This document shows positions 5,521 through 12,014 of a stretch of 13,834 nucleotides of DNA, in pieces. The notes under the pieces were generated by a model. That model was not told the DNA's origin, made no database searches, and worked only from the letters and a program-made list of their open reading frames with translations. The position numbers and the translations under genes are program-made. Within the stretch, counting starts at the first letter, position 1. The number at the start of each line of letters is the position of its first letter. Origin of the DNA: 2-12-FULL-60-25 sp964638165 (lineage in GTDB: Bacteria > Patescibacteriota > Patescibacteriia > 2-12-FULL-60-25); assembly GCA_964638165.1 (NCBI GenBank), contig CAZWYJ010000029.1, forward strand, positions 1-13,834. The letters are read 5' to 3'.

Positions 5521-8499
5521 CTACACCTTCTCAATCCTCAACCCGACCTCATTGCCGTCTAGTGTAATCACCCGAGACTCCTCGCCATCCGTAAAGACAT
5601 CGGTAATATCCATGGCCGATGCTTTGACCTGCGAAGAGATGCCGCTCGCGAGATCCGAAATCATGGAGCGAAGATCCGCATCCTGAATAGCGAGATGAAC
5701 GCGAATCTGATCCTGCGGTTGCAGTCCGGACGCCTTTCGCGCAGCCATGATGTGACGCGCCGCTTCGCGCGCCATGCCCTTAGCTTTCAATTCCGGCGTG
5801 AGCTCCGTATCCAGCACGATCGCGATATCCGGTTCATTCCCCACCTCAAAGGCGACCTGTTCGACATTCAATTCTTCGCGAATTAAATCGAGAAGGTCGT
5901 TCTTCATCTGAAGGCGCGACACGAGAACGGCATCCGATGTCCGAATCGTGGCTTTGGCGAGCGCTTGTCGGATCGGCATTTTGACGGTCACGCGTTGCTC
6001 CAGCCCCACGGACACAACACGACGAACCCAATCCATATCTTCAATGAGACGTTCGTCAATAATGCGCGGATCCTCCTTCGGCCACTTCTCGAGGTGCACG
6101 GATGCCTTCATGCCTTCCGCATCCTTATACAGTCGCTCGGCCATGAATGGCGTCACCGGAGCCATGAGCACGGAGAGATCCGTCATGACTTCGCGTAATG
6201 TCTTGAGAGCGTCCATGCGCTCATACGCATTTTCACCGCGCATGCGATCGCGCGAGCGACGAAGCCACCACGTCGAAAGGTCGTCAACGAATATCCGGAG
6301 CGGACGCACGGCGGATGCCAAATCGTACCGCTCATACGCCTGCGTCACCTCAACGATGAGCGCGTGCAGTCGAGCCGTGATCCACCGGTCGAGCACATGC
6401 GCACTGCGTGGCTTGGCAAGCTCGATGCGATCCTCACCCGCGTACGTTTTATAGAAGACGGAAACGTTCCAGAGAATCGTGAGAAATTTTCGAACGACCT
6501 CATCAATATCGCGCGTGGAAAAACTCAATGACTCTCCGGAAACCACCGGGCTCGACAAAAGGTACATACGCAAGGCATCCGCGCCATACGTTTCGATGAC
6601 TTCGAATGAATCCGTGTAATTCTTGTCGCGCTTGGACATCTTCTTTCCATCCTCATTGAGCACCATGCCGGTCACGATCACGTTCTTGAATGCCGGCTTT
6701 CCCGTTAGGGCTGTCGCCACGATGTGGAGCACGCGGAACCATCCGCGCGTCTGATCCTGCGCTTCACCAATAAAATCGGCCGGGAAATGATCGTTGAGCC
6801 ACTCTTTATTCTCAAACGGGTAATGCACGGATGCGAACGGCATGGATCCGGATTCGAACCAACAGTCGAAGACCTCCGGGATGCGCCGCATTACGCCCCC
6901 GCAGGCCGGGCAAACAAAGATCACGTCATCAATCGCCGGACGGTGAATATCGAGATTCTGCGGGAATGATTCCGGCGTCGAGGATTCACGAAGCTCCTTA
7001 AGCGAGGAAATGATTTTTCGCTCCGGGCAAGATTCGCACTCCCACACCGGGAGCGGAGCTCCCCAGTACCGCGTGCGCGAGATGCACCAGTCCGGCGAGG
7101 TTTCCAGGCCCTTCCCGAAACGCCCCTCCTTCATGTGCTCCGGATGCCAGTTGATACGCTTCGCGGATTCCAATAGCTTCGTCTTCAATTTGATGATGTC
7201 CACGAACCATGCGGACTGCGCACGGTAGATGAGCAAATCCTTGCTCCGCGGGTCAATCGGCACGCTGTGCGTAATCGCCTCCTTGCGGTAGAGCACGCCC
7301 CGAGACTCGAGATCTTCGATGATCGGCGTATTCGTATCCGCGTAGAATGCGCCGGCCCATGGCGTGACGGCATCGAGGAAGCGCCCCTGATCATCCAGCG
7401 CTTCGATGAACGGAAGTTTGTGCTTCTTTCCAACCTGAAAATCCTCCTCTCCATAGGTTGGAGCAATGTGAACGATACCCGTGCCATCCGCGTCGCTCAC
7501 GTAGTCCGCCGTGACTACGCGGTGACCGTTCTCAACCGGAAAGAACGTGTAGAGAGGTTCGTATGCCATGCCCTGCAAGTCCTCGCCACGCCGACGTTCG
7601 ATGATCTCGAATGGCATGGGATGATGATCATCCGACGTATCGGCGAGCGGATAATACTGGCGCAATACGTCATTGATGCGCGACTCGGCAAAAATGAGAT
7701 GCTCTCCCGTTTCCGCAATGCGCACAGTGGCGTAGATGATGTTCGGGTGTACCGCGAGCGCCACGTTCGAAATGAGGGTCCACGGCGTGGTGGTCCATGC
7801 GAGAAAAGACGTCTTCTCACGATCTTTGACAGCGAACTTGATCGTGACCGTTGGATCCGTATGATCCACGTACGCATTGTCCATGGAAACCTCGAAATTC
7901 GCGATTGGCGTGGCACGCTTCGGCGAGTACAGGGATACGCGACGATCCTTATAGATATATCCCTTTTTCACGAGCTCCGCAAAAATCCACCATACGCTCT
8001 CGATGTACGCGTCATCCATCGTACGATACGCGTTTTCCATATCCACCCAGCGTCCGAGACGACGAATGTACTCCCCCCACTCATTCACGTAACGTGACAC
8101 GGAGGAACGACAGTTGTCCGTAAAGTTCTGAATGCCGAATGCGCAGACTTCATCCTTTGATGCGAGTCCCCTCTCCTTTTCGATCAAACTCTCAATCGGC
8201 AATCCGTGGCAATCCCATCCCCAACGACGCTCCACGCGATAGCCCTGCATGGTCTTGTACCGCGGGATCGCATCCTTCACGATGCTCTGTAAGAGGTGGC
8301 CGAAGTGCGGCAAGCCGGTTGCGAATGGAGGCCCGTCGTAAAACACGAAAGGCTTGTTTTCCGGGCGCTCGTCTATCGTGCGCTTGAAAATCTCCTTCTT
8401 ATCCCAAAAAGCGAGGATTTCTTGCTCGAGCGCCGGAAAATCCGGGCGGCCGGAACGACCTTCCCGTTGCGCGGCATCAGATGAATGTTGATCTGCCAT
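5521..8499 (-). CDS. ileS: Isoleucyl-tRNA synthetase, eukaryotic/archaeal-like (IleS2-type)
   Basis: It charges tRNA-Ile with isoleucine in the cytoplasm. The 992-aa class I synthetase has the HIGH equivalent HFGH (65-68, in PPFATGLPHFGHLL), RRWGWDCHGLPIE (91-103) and a CP1 editing domain with the threonine-rich TTTPWT (236-241) and GTGIVHIAPTYGEED (339-353). Zinc-type cysteine pairs follow (C488/C491 and C530/C533), then VFDCWFESGSMPFA (543-556) and KMSKR (620-624). Residues from about 700 form the anticodon-binding region and a C-terminal extension. The 'FATGLPHFGH' wording, rather than the bacterial 'YANGDIHIGH', places it with IleS2/eukaryotic-like enzymes. The start was set at ATG 8499 (MADQHSS...). 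The longer frame to 8652 would translate an intergenic inverted repeat and was rejected. No Shine-Dalgarno is visible; a weak TTGAGC-16-TACGTT lies just upstream. Confidence 0.96.
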   Translation of the reverse strand: MADQHSSDAAQREGRSGRPDFPALEQEILAFWDKKEIFKRTIDERPENKPFVFYDGPPFATGLPHFGHLLQSIVKDAIPRYKTMQGYRVERRWGWDCHGLPIESLIEKERGLASKDEVCAFGIQNFTDNCRSSVSRYVNEWGEYIRRLGRWVDMENAYRTMDDAYIESVWWIFAELVKKGYIYKDRRVSLYSPKRATPIANFEVSMDNAYVDHTDPTVTIKFAVKDREKTSFLAWTTTPWTLISNVALAVHPNIIYATVRIAETGEHLIFAESRINDVLRQYYPLADTSDDHHPMPFEIIERRRGEDLQGMAYEPLYTFFPVENGHRVVTADYVSDADGTGIVHIAPTYGEEDFQVGKKHKLPFIEALDDQGRFLDAVTPWAGAFYADTNTPIIEDLESRGVLYRKEAITHSVPIDPRSKDLLIYRAQSAWFVDIIKLKTKLLESAKRINWHPEHMKEGRFGKGLETSPDWCISRTRYWGAPLPVWECESCPERKIISSLKELRESSTPESFPQNLDIHRPAIDDVIFVCPACGGVMRRIPEVFDCWFESGSMPFASVHYPFENKEWLNDHFPADFIGEAQDQTRGWFRVLHIVATALTGKPAFKNVIVTGMVLNEDGKKMSKRDKNYTDSFEVIETYGADALRMYLLSSPVVSGESLSFSTRDIDEVVRKFLTILWNVSVFYKTYAGEDRIELAKPRSAHVLDRWITARLHALIVEVTQAYERYDLASAVRPLRIFVDDLSTWWLRRSRDRMRGENAYERMDALKTLREVMTDLSVLMAPVTPFMAERLYKDAEGMKASVHLEKWPKEDPRIIDERLIEDMDWVRRVVSVGLEQRVTVKMPIRQALAKATIRTSDAVLVSRLQMKNDLLDLIREELNVEQVAFEVGNEPDIAIVLDTELTPELKAKGMAREAARHIMAARKASGLQPQDQIRVHLAIQDADLRSMISDLASGISSQVKASAMDITDVFTDGEESRVITLDGNEVGLRIEKV

Positions 8500-8537
8500 A
8501 TAGAACGTATCTTGCGGTTTTTTTTGCTCAACGTCAA

Positions 8538-8623
8538 TGCAGGCGGGAGGGGTTTGGCATTTGGGTTTTTGATGTTTGATTTTTAAACCCCAAACCCTCA
8601 TACCCAAACCCCTCCCGCTTGCG
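8538..8623. repeat. Long inverted repeat between divergent ileS and plsC
   Basis: The perfect 15-bp arms gcgggaggggtttgg (8543-8557) and ccaaacccctcccgc (8604-8618) extend outward to about 20 bp with G-T wobbles. The 46-nt loop contains more variants of 'ttgggttt' and 'aaacccca'. It sits between the start regions of two divergent genes, so it cannot be a 3' terminator for either. It could be an operator-like, cruciform or insulating element, or simply a repeat copy. Confidence 0.8.
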
Positions 8624-8646
8624 TGTTCCCGCCATCCTGATACGAT
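8619..8646 (+). promoter_or_regulatory. Candidate extended -10 promoter for plsC
   Basis: CCTGATACGATCCCC at 8636-8650 carries an extended -10 (TGA-TACGAT, hexamer 8641-8646), with a weak TTGCGT 16 nt upstream (8619-8624). The flanks match the rpiB and secreted-protein promoters (CCTGCTATACT followed by a C-rich run). Unlike those, the start codon is 52 nt downstream and has its own Shine-Dalgarno. Confidence 0.4.
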
Positions 8647-8697
8647 CCCCACGTCCTCAATCGGACAAGATCACACCCTTAAAAACAGGGAGGATTC

Positions 8698-9489
8698 ATG
8701 AACCTTCGAGTTTCAGACATCGTGGCCGTCCCGGCTTTTCTCGCAACGGTTGCCGGAACCGCCACGGCTCTCGGATGCCACACGTTCGCCATTTCCGGTA
8801 TTCAGACGCTTCGCGAAAAAGACAATGCATGGCTTCGGAGGCGCGCATCGTACGCGCAGAGTCTTTGGACGGATGCGACGCTCCGATCCGCCATGCGATG
8901 CCTTGCACTTTCCCTCTTCGTCGATGCCGATCCTCGGACGGAAGATCTCATCCAGGCCAATCCCGTGCTCGTGGTCTCGAATCACCAGAGCTTCCTCGAC
9001 GTCCCGCTCATCGCGTCACTCTTGCGCGAACGGGGAAAAACGGATCTCCGGTGGATCATTAAGGATGATATAAAAGGATGGCCATTCATCGGATACTCCT
9101 GCCGGACGAACGGGAGTGCGTTCGTGACGCGAGACCTTGCCAAGGCCAAGCATGACCTTGGCGCAGTCCGTGATTGCGCCCGTCTCGCCTCGGCGGAAAA
9201 CGCGAGTATCGCCGTGTTCCCGGAAGGGACGCGATTCAAGGCTGATCCGGCATTCCCGGAGCGCCACGTTCTCCCGCCGCACCCGGCTGCTGTTACGAGC
9301 TTGATCAAGCACTTGCCGAACCACGTCATCTGCTCGCTCACACTCTGCCACAATGTTAATGGACCCGGCCGAACGATCTACATCCGCATGAAGGCATTCA
9401 CTCGCGATGAGATCGGACGCGATGTCAGAGCATGGCTTGAAAGAGAATGGGAGGACAAAGACCTGACCATCGCTTCAATGCGCCGCTAA
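8698..9489 (+). CDS. plsC: 1-acyl-sn-glycerol-3-phosphate acyltransferase family protein (PlsC-like)
   Basis: This family transfers an acyl chain to lysophosphatidic acid to make phosphatidic acid at the inner membrane face. The 263-aa product has a hydrophobic N-terminal segment (about 7-27), block I NHQSFLD (95-101; catalytic His96 and Asp101 in HX4D), a block II region near KGWPFIGYSCRTNGS (126-140), block III FPEGTR (174-179), and a weaker block IV around VLPPHP (191-196). Start ATG 8698 is preceded by GGGAGG with 4-nt spacing. It is the first gene of the rightward group and is followed 27 nt later by a strong terminator, so it is probably monocistronic. Exact acceptor specificity is not readable; no other lipid gene is nearby, and CPR bacteria often have incomplete lipid pathways. 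Confidence 0.88.
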   Translation: MNLRVSDIVAVPAFLATVAGTATALGCHTFAISGIQTLREKDNAWLRRRASYAQSLWTDATLRSAMRCLALSLFVDADPRTEDLIQANPVLVVSNHQSFLDVPLIASLLRERGKTDLRWIIKDDIKGWPFIGYSCRTNGSAFVTRDLAKAKHDLGAVRDCARLASAENASIAVFPEGTRFKADPAFPERHVLPPHPAAVTSLIKHLPNHVICSLTLCHNVNGPGRTIYIRMKAFTRDEIGRDVRAWLEREWEDKDLTIASMRR

Positions 9490-9516
9490 CTATTCCGAAC
9501 CTTCCTTCCCACCGCG

Positions 9517-9548
9517 GACGCCCTTGGCTCAAGGGCGTCTTCGTTTTT
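9517..9548 (+). terminator. Rho-independent terminator after plsC
   Basis: The perfect stem gacgccctt (9517-9525)/aagggcgtc (9531-9539) with a 5-nt loop is followed by a T-rich tail (ttcgtttttt, to 9549). It lies 27 nt after the stop codon. Confidence 0.85.
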
Positions 9549-9596
9549 TATAACGAACAATATAAATAAAGCTTTTTTAAAAAGCGCAACTTTTTT

Positions 9597-9762
9597 CGTC
9601 ATCCTGAGCGCCATATAAGGAGAGTCCGCAGGGATCATATCGCGAAGGACCCCTTTCCATTCGCGGACGTTCATCAAATCTCGTCATGTTCTCAAAGAGA
9701 AAGAGGTCCCTCGCGATGAGCTACGCAACCTTTAGAGTCTTTTTTTAGCGCTCGGGATGACG
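9597..9762. repeat. 166-bp fold-back bounded by GTCATCCTGAGCG-type ends
   Basis: The ends cgtcatcctgagcgc (9597-9611) and gcgctcgggatgacg (9748-9762) are inverted with a single G-T mismatch. A second nested pair (atcgcgaaggacc near 9638-9650 with ggtccctcgcgat near 9705-9717) has one wobble. The 'gtcatcctgagcg' end is, from general knowledge, a frequent terminal motif of dispersed repeats in many bacterial genomes. There is no ORF inside. It resembles a non-autonomous MITE or REP-like element. A 15-nt palindrome gcttttttaaaaagc (9571-9585) lies just before it in an AT-rich patch. Confidence 0.7.
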
Positions 9763-9800
9763 AGAAAACGCCATTACCTAAAAACCTTCACCGCAGAAAA

Positions 9801-9875
9801 GGGCGGGGATACGGCGGTCGCGACCGCCGTACCGGGGAGACCCCGCCGTACGGGCGGATCGCGATCCGCCCCTAC
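9801..9875. repeat. Modular palindrome, copy 1
   Basis: Segments 9801-9822 and 9823-9847 are each identical to segments of copy 2 (11919-11940 and 11961-11985), 47 bp in all. In copy 1 they abut and form the palindrome cggcggtcgcgaccgccg. The tail is a separate perfect 20-bp palindrome (9852-9871, gggcggatcgcgatccgccc). Copy 2 has a different tail. The element is non-coding and ends about 70 nt before the rpiB -10. Confidence 0.85.
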
Positions 9876-9943
9876 TTAATTGACTTACTGACTGATTAAC
9901 CTCTCGGATGAATTCAGACAGGCTTATTCACTTCCCCTCCCCC

Positions 9944-9952
9944 TGCTATACT
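9944..9952 (+). promoter_or_regulatory. Extended -10 promoter for rpiB, leaderless
   Basis: TGC-TATACT (hexamer 9947-9952, 5/6 to TATAAT with the TGn extension) ends 9 nt before ATG 9962. Transcription would start about 0-3 nt before the codon. There is no Shine-Dalgarno (the preceding bases are ccccgtgct). The -35 is weak. The near-identical string occurs before the secreted-protein gene at 12015. Confidence 0.65.
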
Positions 9953-9961
9953 CCCCGTGCT

Positions 9962-10396
9962 ATGCCATCCCCCCTTTTCATCGGCGCTGATCATGCCGGA
10001 TTCTCCCTCAAGGAACGACTGACCTCGGAACTCCAAAAGAAAAAAATCCCCGTGAAGGATCTCACCCCGAAGTTTCGCGACGGCGATGATTACCCGGCCA
10101 TCGCACGCGCGCTCGCGCAACGCGTGGCAAAGACCAAGGGGTCGCGAGGCATCCTCATCTGCGGGAGCGGATTCGGCATGTCGATCGCCGCAAACCGCAT
10201 CAAGGGGGCACGGGCAGGGCTCGCGCATACGCCGGCGCAGATCGAACGCGCGCGCATTGATAATGACGTGAACATCCTCACCTTGAGCGGATGGGATACG
10301 CCGATCACGATTGCAATGAAGATCATCCAAACATTCCTGAAGACAGAGGCGTCAAAAGCCATCCGCCACAAGCGCCGCGTGAAGCAGCTAGGCTAA
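9962..10396 (+). CDS. rpiB: Ribose-5-phosphate isomerase B (RpiB/LacAB family)
   Basis: It interconverts ribose-5-phosphate and ribulose-5-phosphate in the non-oxidative pentose phosphate pathway. The 144-aa product (family about 140-155) shows GADHAGFSLKE (8-18), DYPAIARALA (43-52), the catalytic-cysteine loop GILICGSGFGMSIAANRIKG (63-82, Cys67), ARIDNDVNIL (97-106) and a C-terminal RHKRRV (135-140). The start was set at ATG 9962, which gives normal family alignment and lies just after a TATACT box; an upstream in-frame ATG at 9908 would precede that box. Odd point: the usual His of the 'HNDxN' motif (His99 in E. coli RpiB) is Asp100 here. The epimerase gene lies 141 nt downstream, separated by a fold-back repeat. 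Confidence 0.92.
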   Translation: MPSPLFIGADHAGFSLKERLTSELQKKKIPVKDLTPKFRDGDDYPAIARALAQRVAKTKGSRGILICGSGFGMSIAANRIKGARAGLAHTPAQIERARIDNDVNILTLSGWDTPITIAMKIIQTFLKTEASKAIRHKRRVKQLG

Positions 10397-10415
10397 ATGA
10401 TTACCTATCCATATG

Positions 10416-10535
10416 CATCTGTTTACAAAGGATGAATTACGCCGCGCTGGAGCGAACAAATCCGCGAGGCGTATGGACAATACGGTGAACGGATTTGTGA
10501 GTGAAGCGCAAGTAAGTCACCTTTGTAAACAGATG
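10416..10535. repeat. 120-bp MITE-like fold-back between rpiB and the epimerase gene
   Basis: The perfect 16-bp terminal inverted repeats catctgtttacaaagg (10416-10431) and cctttgtaaacagatg (10520-10535) enclose a second pair, acaaatccg (10456-10464)/cggatttgt (10490-10498), and a small cgtat...atacg hairpin (10470-10484). Almost the whole element folds back on itself. It starts 20 nt after the rpiB stop and ends 2 nt before the epimerase ATG. TATG occurs directly left (10412-10415) and one base beyond the right end (10537-10540), a possible target duplication. Confidence 0.8.
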
Positions 10536-10537
10536 TT

Positions 10538-11191
10538 ATGATCCGTGAGATTATCCCTGCCATCCTCTGCCAGACCGCCGCAACAGCCAAACGTCGCATT
10601 GCGCTCGTGGCCCCGTACGTTGATACCGTGCAGATAGATATTATGGACGGTACGCTCGTACCGGAAACGTGCTGGCACAACCCGGCGGATGTCGCGTCAT
10701 GGAATATGGACGTCCGCTACGAACTCCATTTAATGATCTCGGATCCAATCGCGGAGATTGAGCGTTGGTCGCGCGTGAAGCGTGTTGATCGCGCTTTGAT
10801 CCACGCGGAAACACCGAAGAAGCTCGCGCACCTCATTGAGGCCGCGCGCGCCCACGTCAAACAGGTCGGGCTCGTGATCTCCCCGGGAACGCCGATCAAA
10901 AAAATCCTCCCTTATCTCGACCGCATTGATGCGGTTCAGGTCATGGGCGGAGTGCCGGGAATGGGCGGGCAAAAACTTGATCTCTCGACAATCGAGACCG
11001 TCGAGCTCATCCGCACGCTCAAACCCCGACTCCCCATCGGATTCGATATCGGCGTGAACGCAAAGACGATTCCTATGCTTGCCAAAGCCGGTGTCACCCG
11101 TTTTTGCTCCGGAAAAGCCATTTTTTCATCCGCAAATCCCATTGAAGTGTTGCAGAAAATGCAGGGGATGGTCGTAGATCGTAGATCGTAG
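10538..11191 (+). CDS. rpe: Ribulose-phosphate 3-epimerase family protein
   Basis: It is a TIM-barrel enzyme expected to interconvert ribulose-5-phosphate and xylulose-5-phosphate. In the 217-aa product I see PAIL (7-10, for the usual PSIL), TVQIDIMDGTLVP (30-42), ELHLMISDP (62-70), HAE (89-91), VMGGVPGMGGQKL (135-147) and GFDIGVN (168-174). Metal or catalytic ligands of the canonical enzyme correspond to Asp34, His64 and Asp170, which are retained. The first ligand His (the H of 'H-x-D-x-M-D') is Gln32 here. The neighbouring rpiB supports a pentose-phosphate role, but a paralogous sugar-phosphate epimerase is possible. The start ATG lies 2 nt after a fold-back repeat with no clear ribosome-binding site. 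The last residues (VVDRRS) and the stop codon are written by a 7-bp tandem repeat. Confidence 0.85.
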   Translation: MIREIIPAILCQTAATAKRRIALVAPYVDTVQIDIMDGTLVPETCWHNPADVASWNMDVRYELHLMISDPIAEIERWSRVKRVDRALIHAETPKKLAHLIEAARAHVKQVGLVISPGTPIKKILPYLDRIDAVQVMGGVPGMGGQKLDLSTIETVELIRTLKPRLPIGFDIGVNAKTIPMLAKAGVTRFCSGKAIFSSANPIEVLQKMQGMVVDRRS

Positions 11192-11199
11192 ATCGTAGG
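11173..11199. repeat. Tandem 7-bp repeat (cgtagat) overlapping the epimerase stop codon
   Basis: There are three full units of cgtagat (11173-11179, 11180-11186, 11187-11193) plus a partial fourth (cgtagg). The 7-bp period shifts the reading frame at each unit, so the units read V-D-R-R-S and then TAG at 11189-11191. The vocabulary resembles the repeat at 2584-2616. Confidence 0.85.
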
Positions 11200-11217
11200 A
11201 AATGGTCGAGTGTTAAT

Positions 11218-11243
11218 AAAACGGTGTCAAATGCCGTTTTTTT
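11218..11243 (+). terminator. Rho-independent terminator after the epimerase gene
   Basis: The stem aaaacgg (11218-11224)/ccgtttt (11234-11240) with a 9-nt loop is followed by a continuous T-run to 11243. It lies 27 nt after the stop and before the receiver-gene promoter. Confidence 0.7.
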
Positions 11244-11309
11244 CATCCCCATCCCAACAAACCCCGCGCTCTGCGATCCGCGCCCCACGCCCCGTTCTAT
11301 CAACTAGAC

Positions 11310-11338
11310 TTGACGAAAAACGCTTTTTCATGTATGTT
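11310..11338 (+). promoter_or_regulatory. Promoter for the receiver-domain gene
   Basis: TTGACG (11310-11315), a 17-nt spacer and TATGTT (11333-11338) form a near-consensus sigma-70-type promoter. The predicted start near 11345 gives a leader of about 55 nt ending in AGGAG before ATG 11401. Confidence 0.65.
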
Positions 11339-11400
11339 TGCACATCATCTCTCATCCGAGGGGTGAAACCAACCTTTCACGGGAGCAGTCAGGAGCAACC

Positions 11401-11784
11401 ATGCGAACACTTCTTTTCGTGGTCGACGACAATGAGGTTTTCTTGAGAGGGCTTCGACGTACGCTCGACCAGGCCAATGTCGCGTACGTGTACGCGACGA
11501 ATCTCGCAGAAGCGCGAAGGATCTGGAGCGAACGCGCGGAAGAAATCGCGCTCATCGCCATGGACGGCATTCTCCCCGACGGATTGGGCACGGAATTCGT
11601 CCGAGAGATCCGTGCGCACTTCCCCGGACAAATCGCCTCTATCACGGATACGCCCCAGATGATCCCCGAAATGATGGAAGCCGGGTGCGACCTCCACATC
11701 GCAAAGGGAGCGAGCGCCCAACAGCTCATCACCATGATAGCGCGGCATCTCGACTCCATCCCGCCCTCTTCGCGCGCAGAATAA
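11401..11784 (+). CDS. Stand-alone response-regulator receiver domain protein
   Basis: This 127-aa protein is a single CheY-like receiver domain with no output domain. The acidic pair is Asp9/Asp10 (VVDDNEVF), the phospho-acceptor is Asp55 (IAMDGILPDG), the Ser/Thr switch region is SITDT (80-84), and the conserved Lys is Lys102 (HIAKGAS). The start ATG 11401 has AGGAG with 5-nt spacing; the in-frame upstream ATG at 11338 overlaps the -10 hexamer and was rejected. No histidine kinase is adjacent, so the phosphodonor is unknown. The membrane Ser/Thr kinase at 3721-5238 is not a standard phosphodonor for such domains. It may work in a phosphorelay or bind a partner protein directly. It is flanked by a terminator upstream and a hairpin downstream, so it is probably a single-gene unit. 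Confidence 0.88.
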   Translation: MRTLLFVVDDNEVFLRGLRRTLDQANVAYVYATNLAEARRIWSERAEEIALIAMDGILPDGLGTEFVREIRAHFPGQIASITDTPQMIPEMMEAGCDLHIAKGASAQQLITMIARHLDSIPPSSRAE

Positions 11785-11803
11785 TGCGCAAACACCCCTC
11801 CTC

Positions 11804-11837
11804 CGACCCCGAATGGCATTCTCGCTATTCGGGGTCG
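11804..11837 (+). terminator. Hairpin after the receiver gene (no T-tract)
   Basis: The perfect 11-bp arms cgaccccgaat (11804-11814) and attcggggtcg (11827-11837) enclose a 12-nt loop, 19 nt after the stop codon. No T-run follows, so it is a terminator-like or mRNA-end structure only by position. Confidence 0.5.
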
Positions 11838-11918
11838 AGTGCTATTTGGGAATAGGGTTTGGCTATTGGGATTTGGATTTTGGGGACCCTAAACGGGCGC
11901 AGCATGCTACGGGCAAGA
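11838..11918. other. Word-rich spacer without a gene
   Basis: The stretch contains loose repeats of 'tattggg', 'atttgg' and 'attttgggg' similar in style to the loops at 1501-1540 and 8558-8600. A short inverted pair tagggt (11853-11858)/acccta (11886-11891) is present. An open frame from 11813 runs through it into the secreted-protein gene but reads repeat DNA and carries no family signal. Confidence 0.45.
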
Positions 11919-12010
11919 GGGCGGGGATACGGCGGTCGCGCGGTGTCCGCCTATGGCGGGACCGCCGTACCGGGGAGACCCCGCCCCCATCGCGTTTAAC
12001 GCGACCCTAC
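11919..12010. repeat. Modular palindrome, copy 2, with altered loop and tail
   Basis: Segments 11919-11940 and 11961-11985 are identical to copy 1 (9801-9847), but a 20-bp insert (11941-11960, containing ccgcctatggcgg) splits the palindrome centre. The tail is tcgcgtttaacgcga (11990-12004), instead of the 20-bp palindrome of copy 1. The same tail module occurs in opposite orientation near 3575-3594. The element ends next to the -10 of the secreted-protein gene. Confidence 0.85.
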
Positions 12011-12014
12011 GGCC

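Noticed and set aside
7267..8097. 276-aa open frame on the plus strand
   Set aside because: Antisense to ileS with no family signal or ribosome-binding site; ileS motifs on the minus strand are unambiguous.
8500..8652. 51-residue N-terminal extension of IleS
   Set aside because: It translates the intergenic inverted repeat and spacer; the family alignment begins after ATG 8499.
9908..9961. Upstream start for rpiB
   Set aside because: It lies upstream of the TATACT box and adds 18 residues before the usual family start.
11173..11199. Possible CRISPR-like or iteron array
   Set aside because: Contiguous 7-bp tandem units without spacers, only about four copies, and no cas or replication gene.
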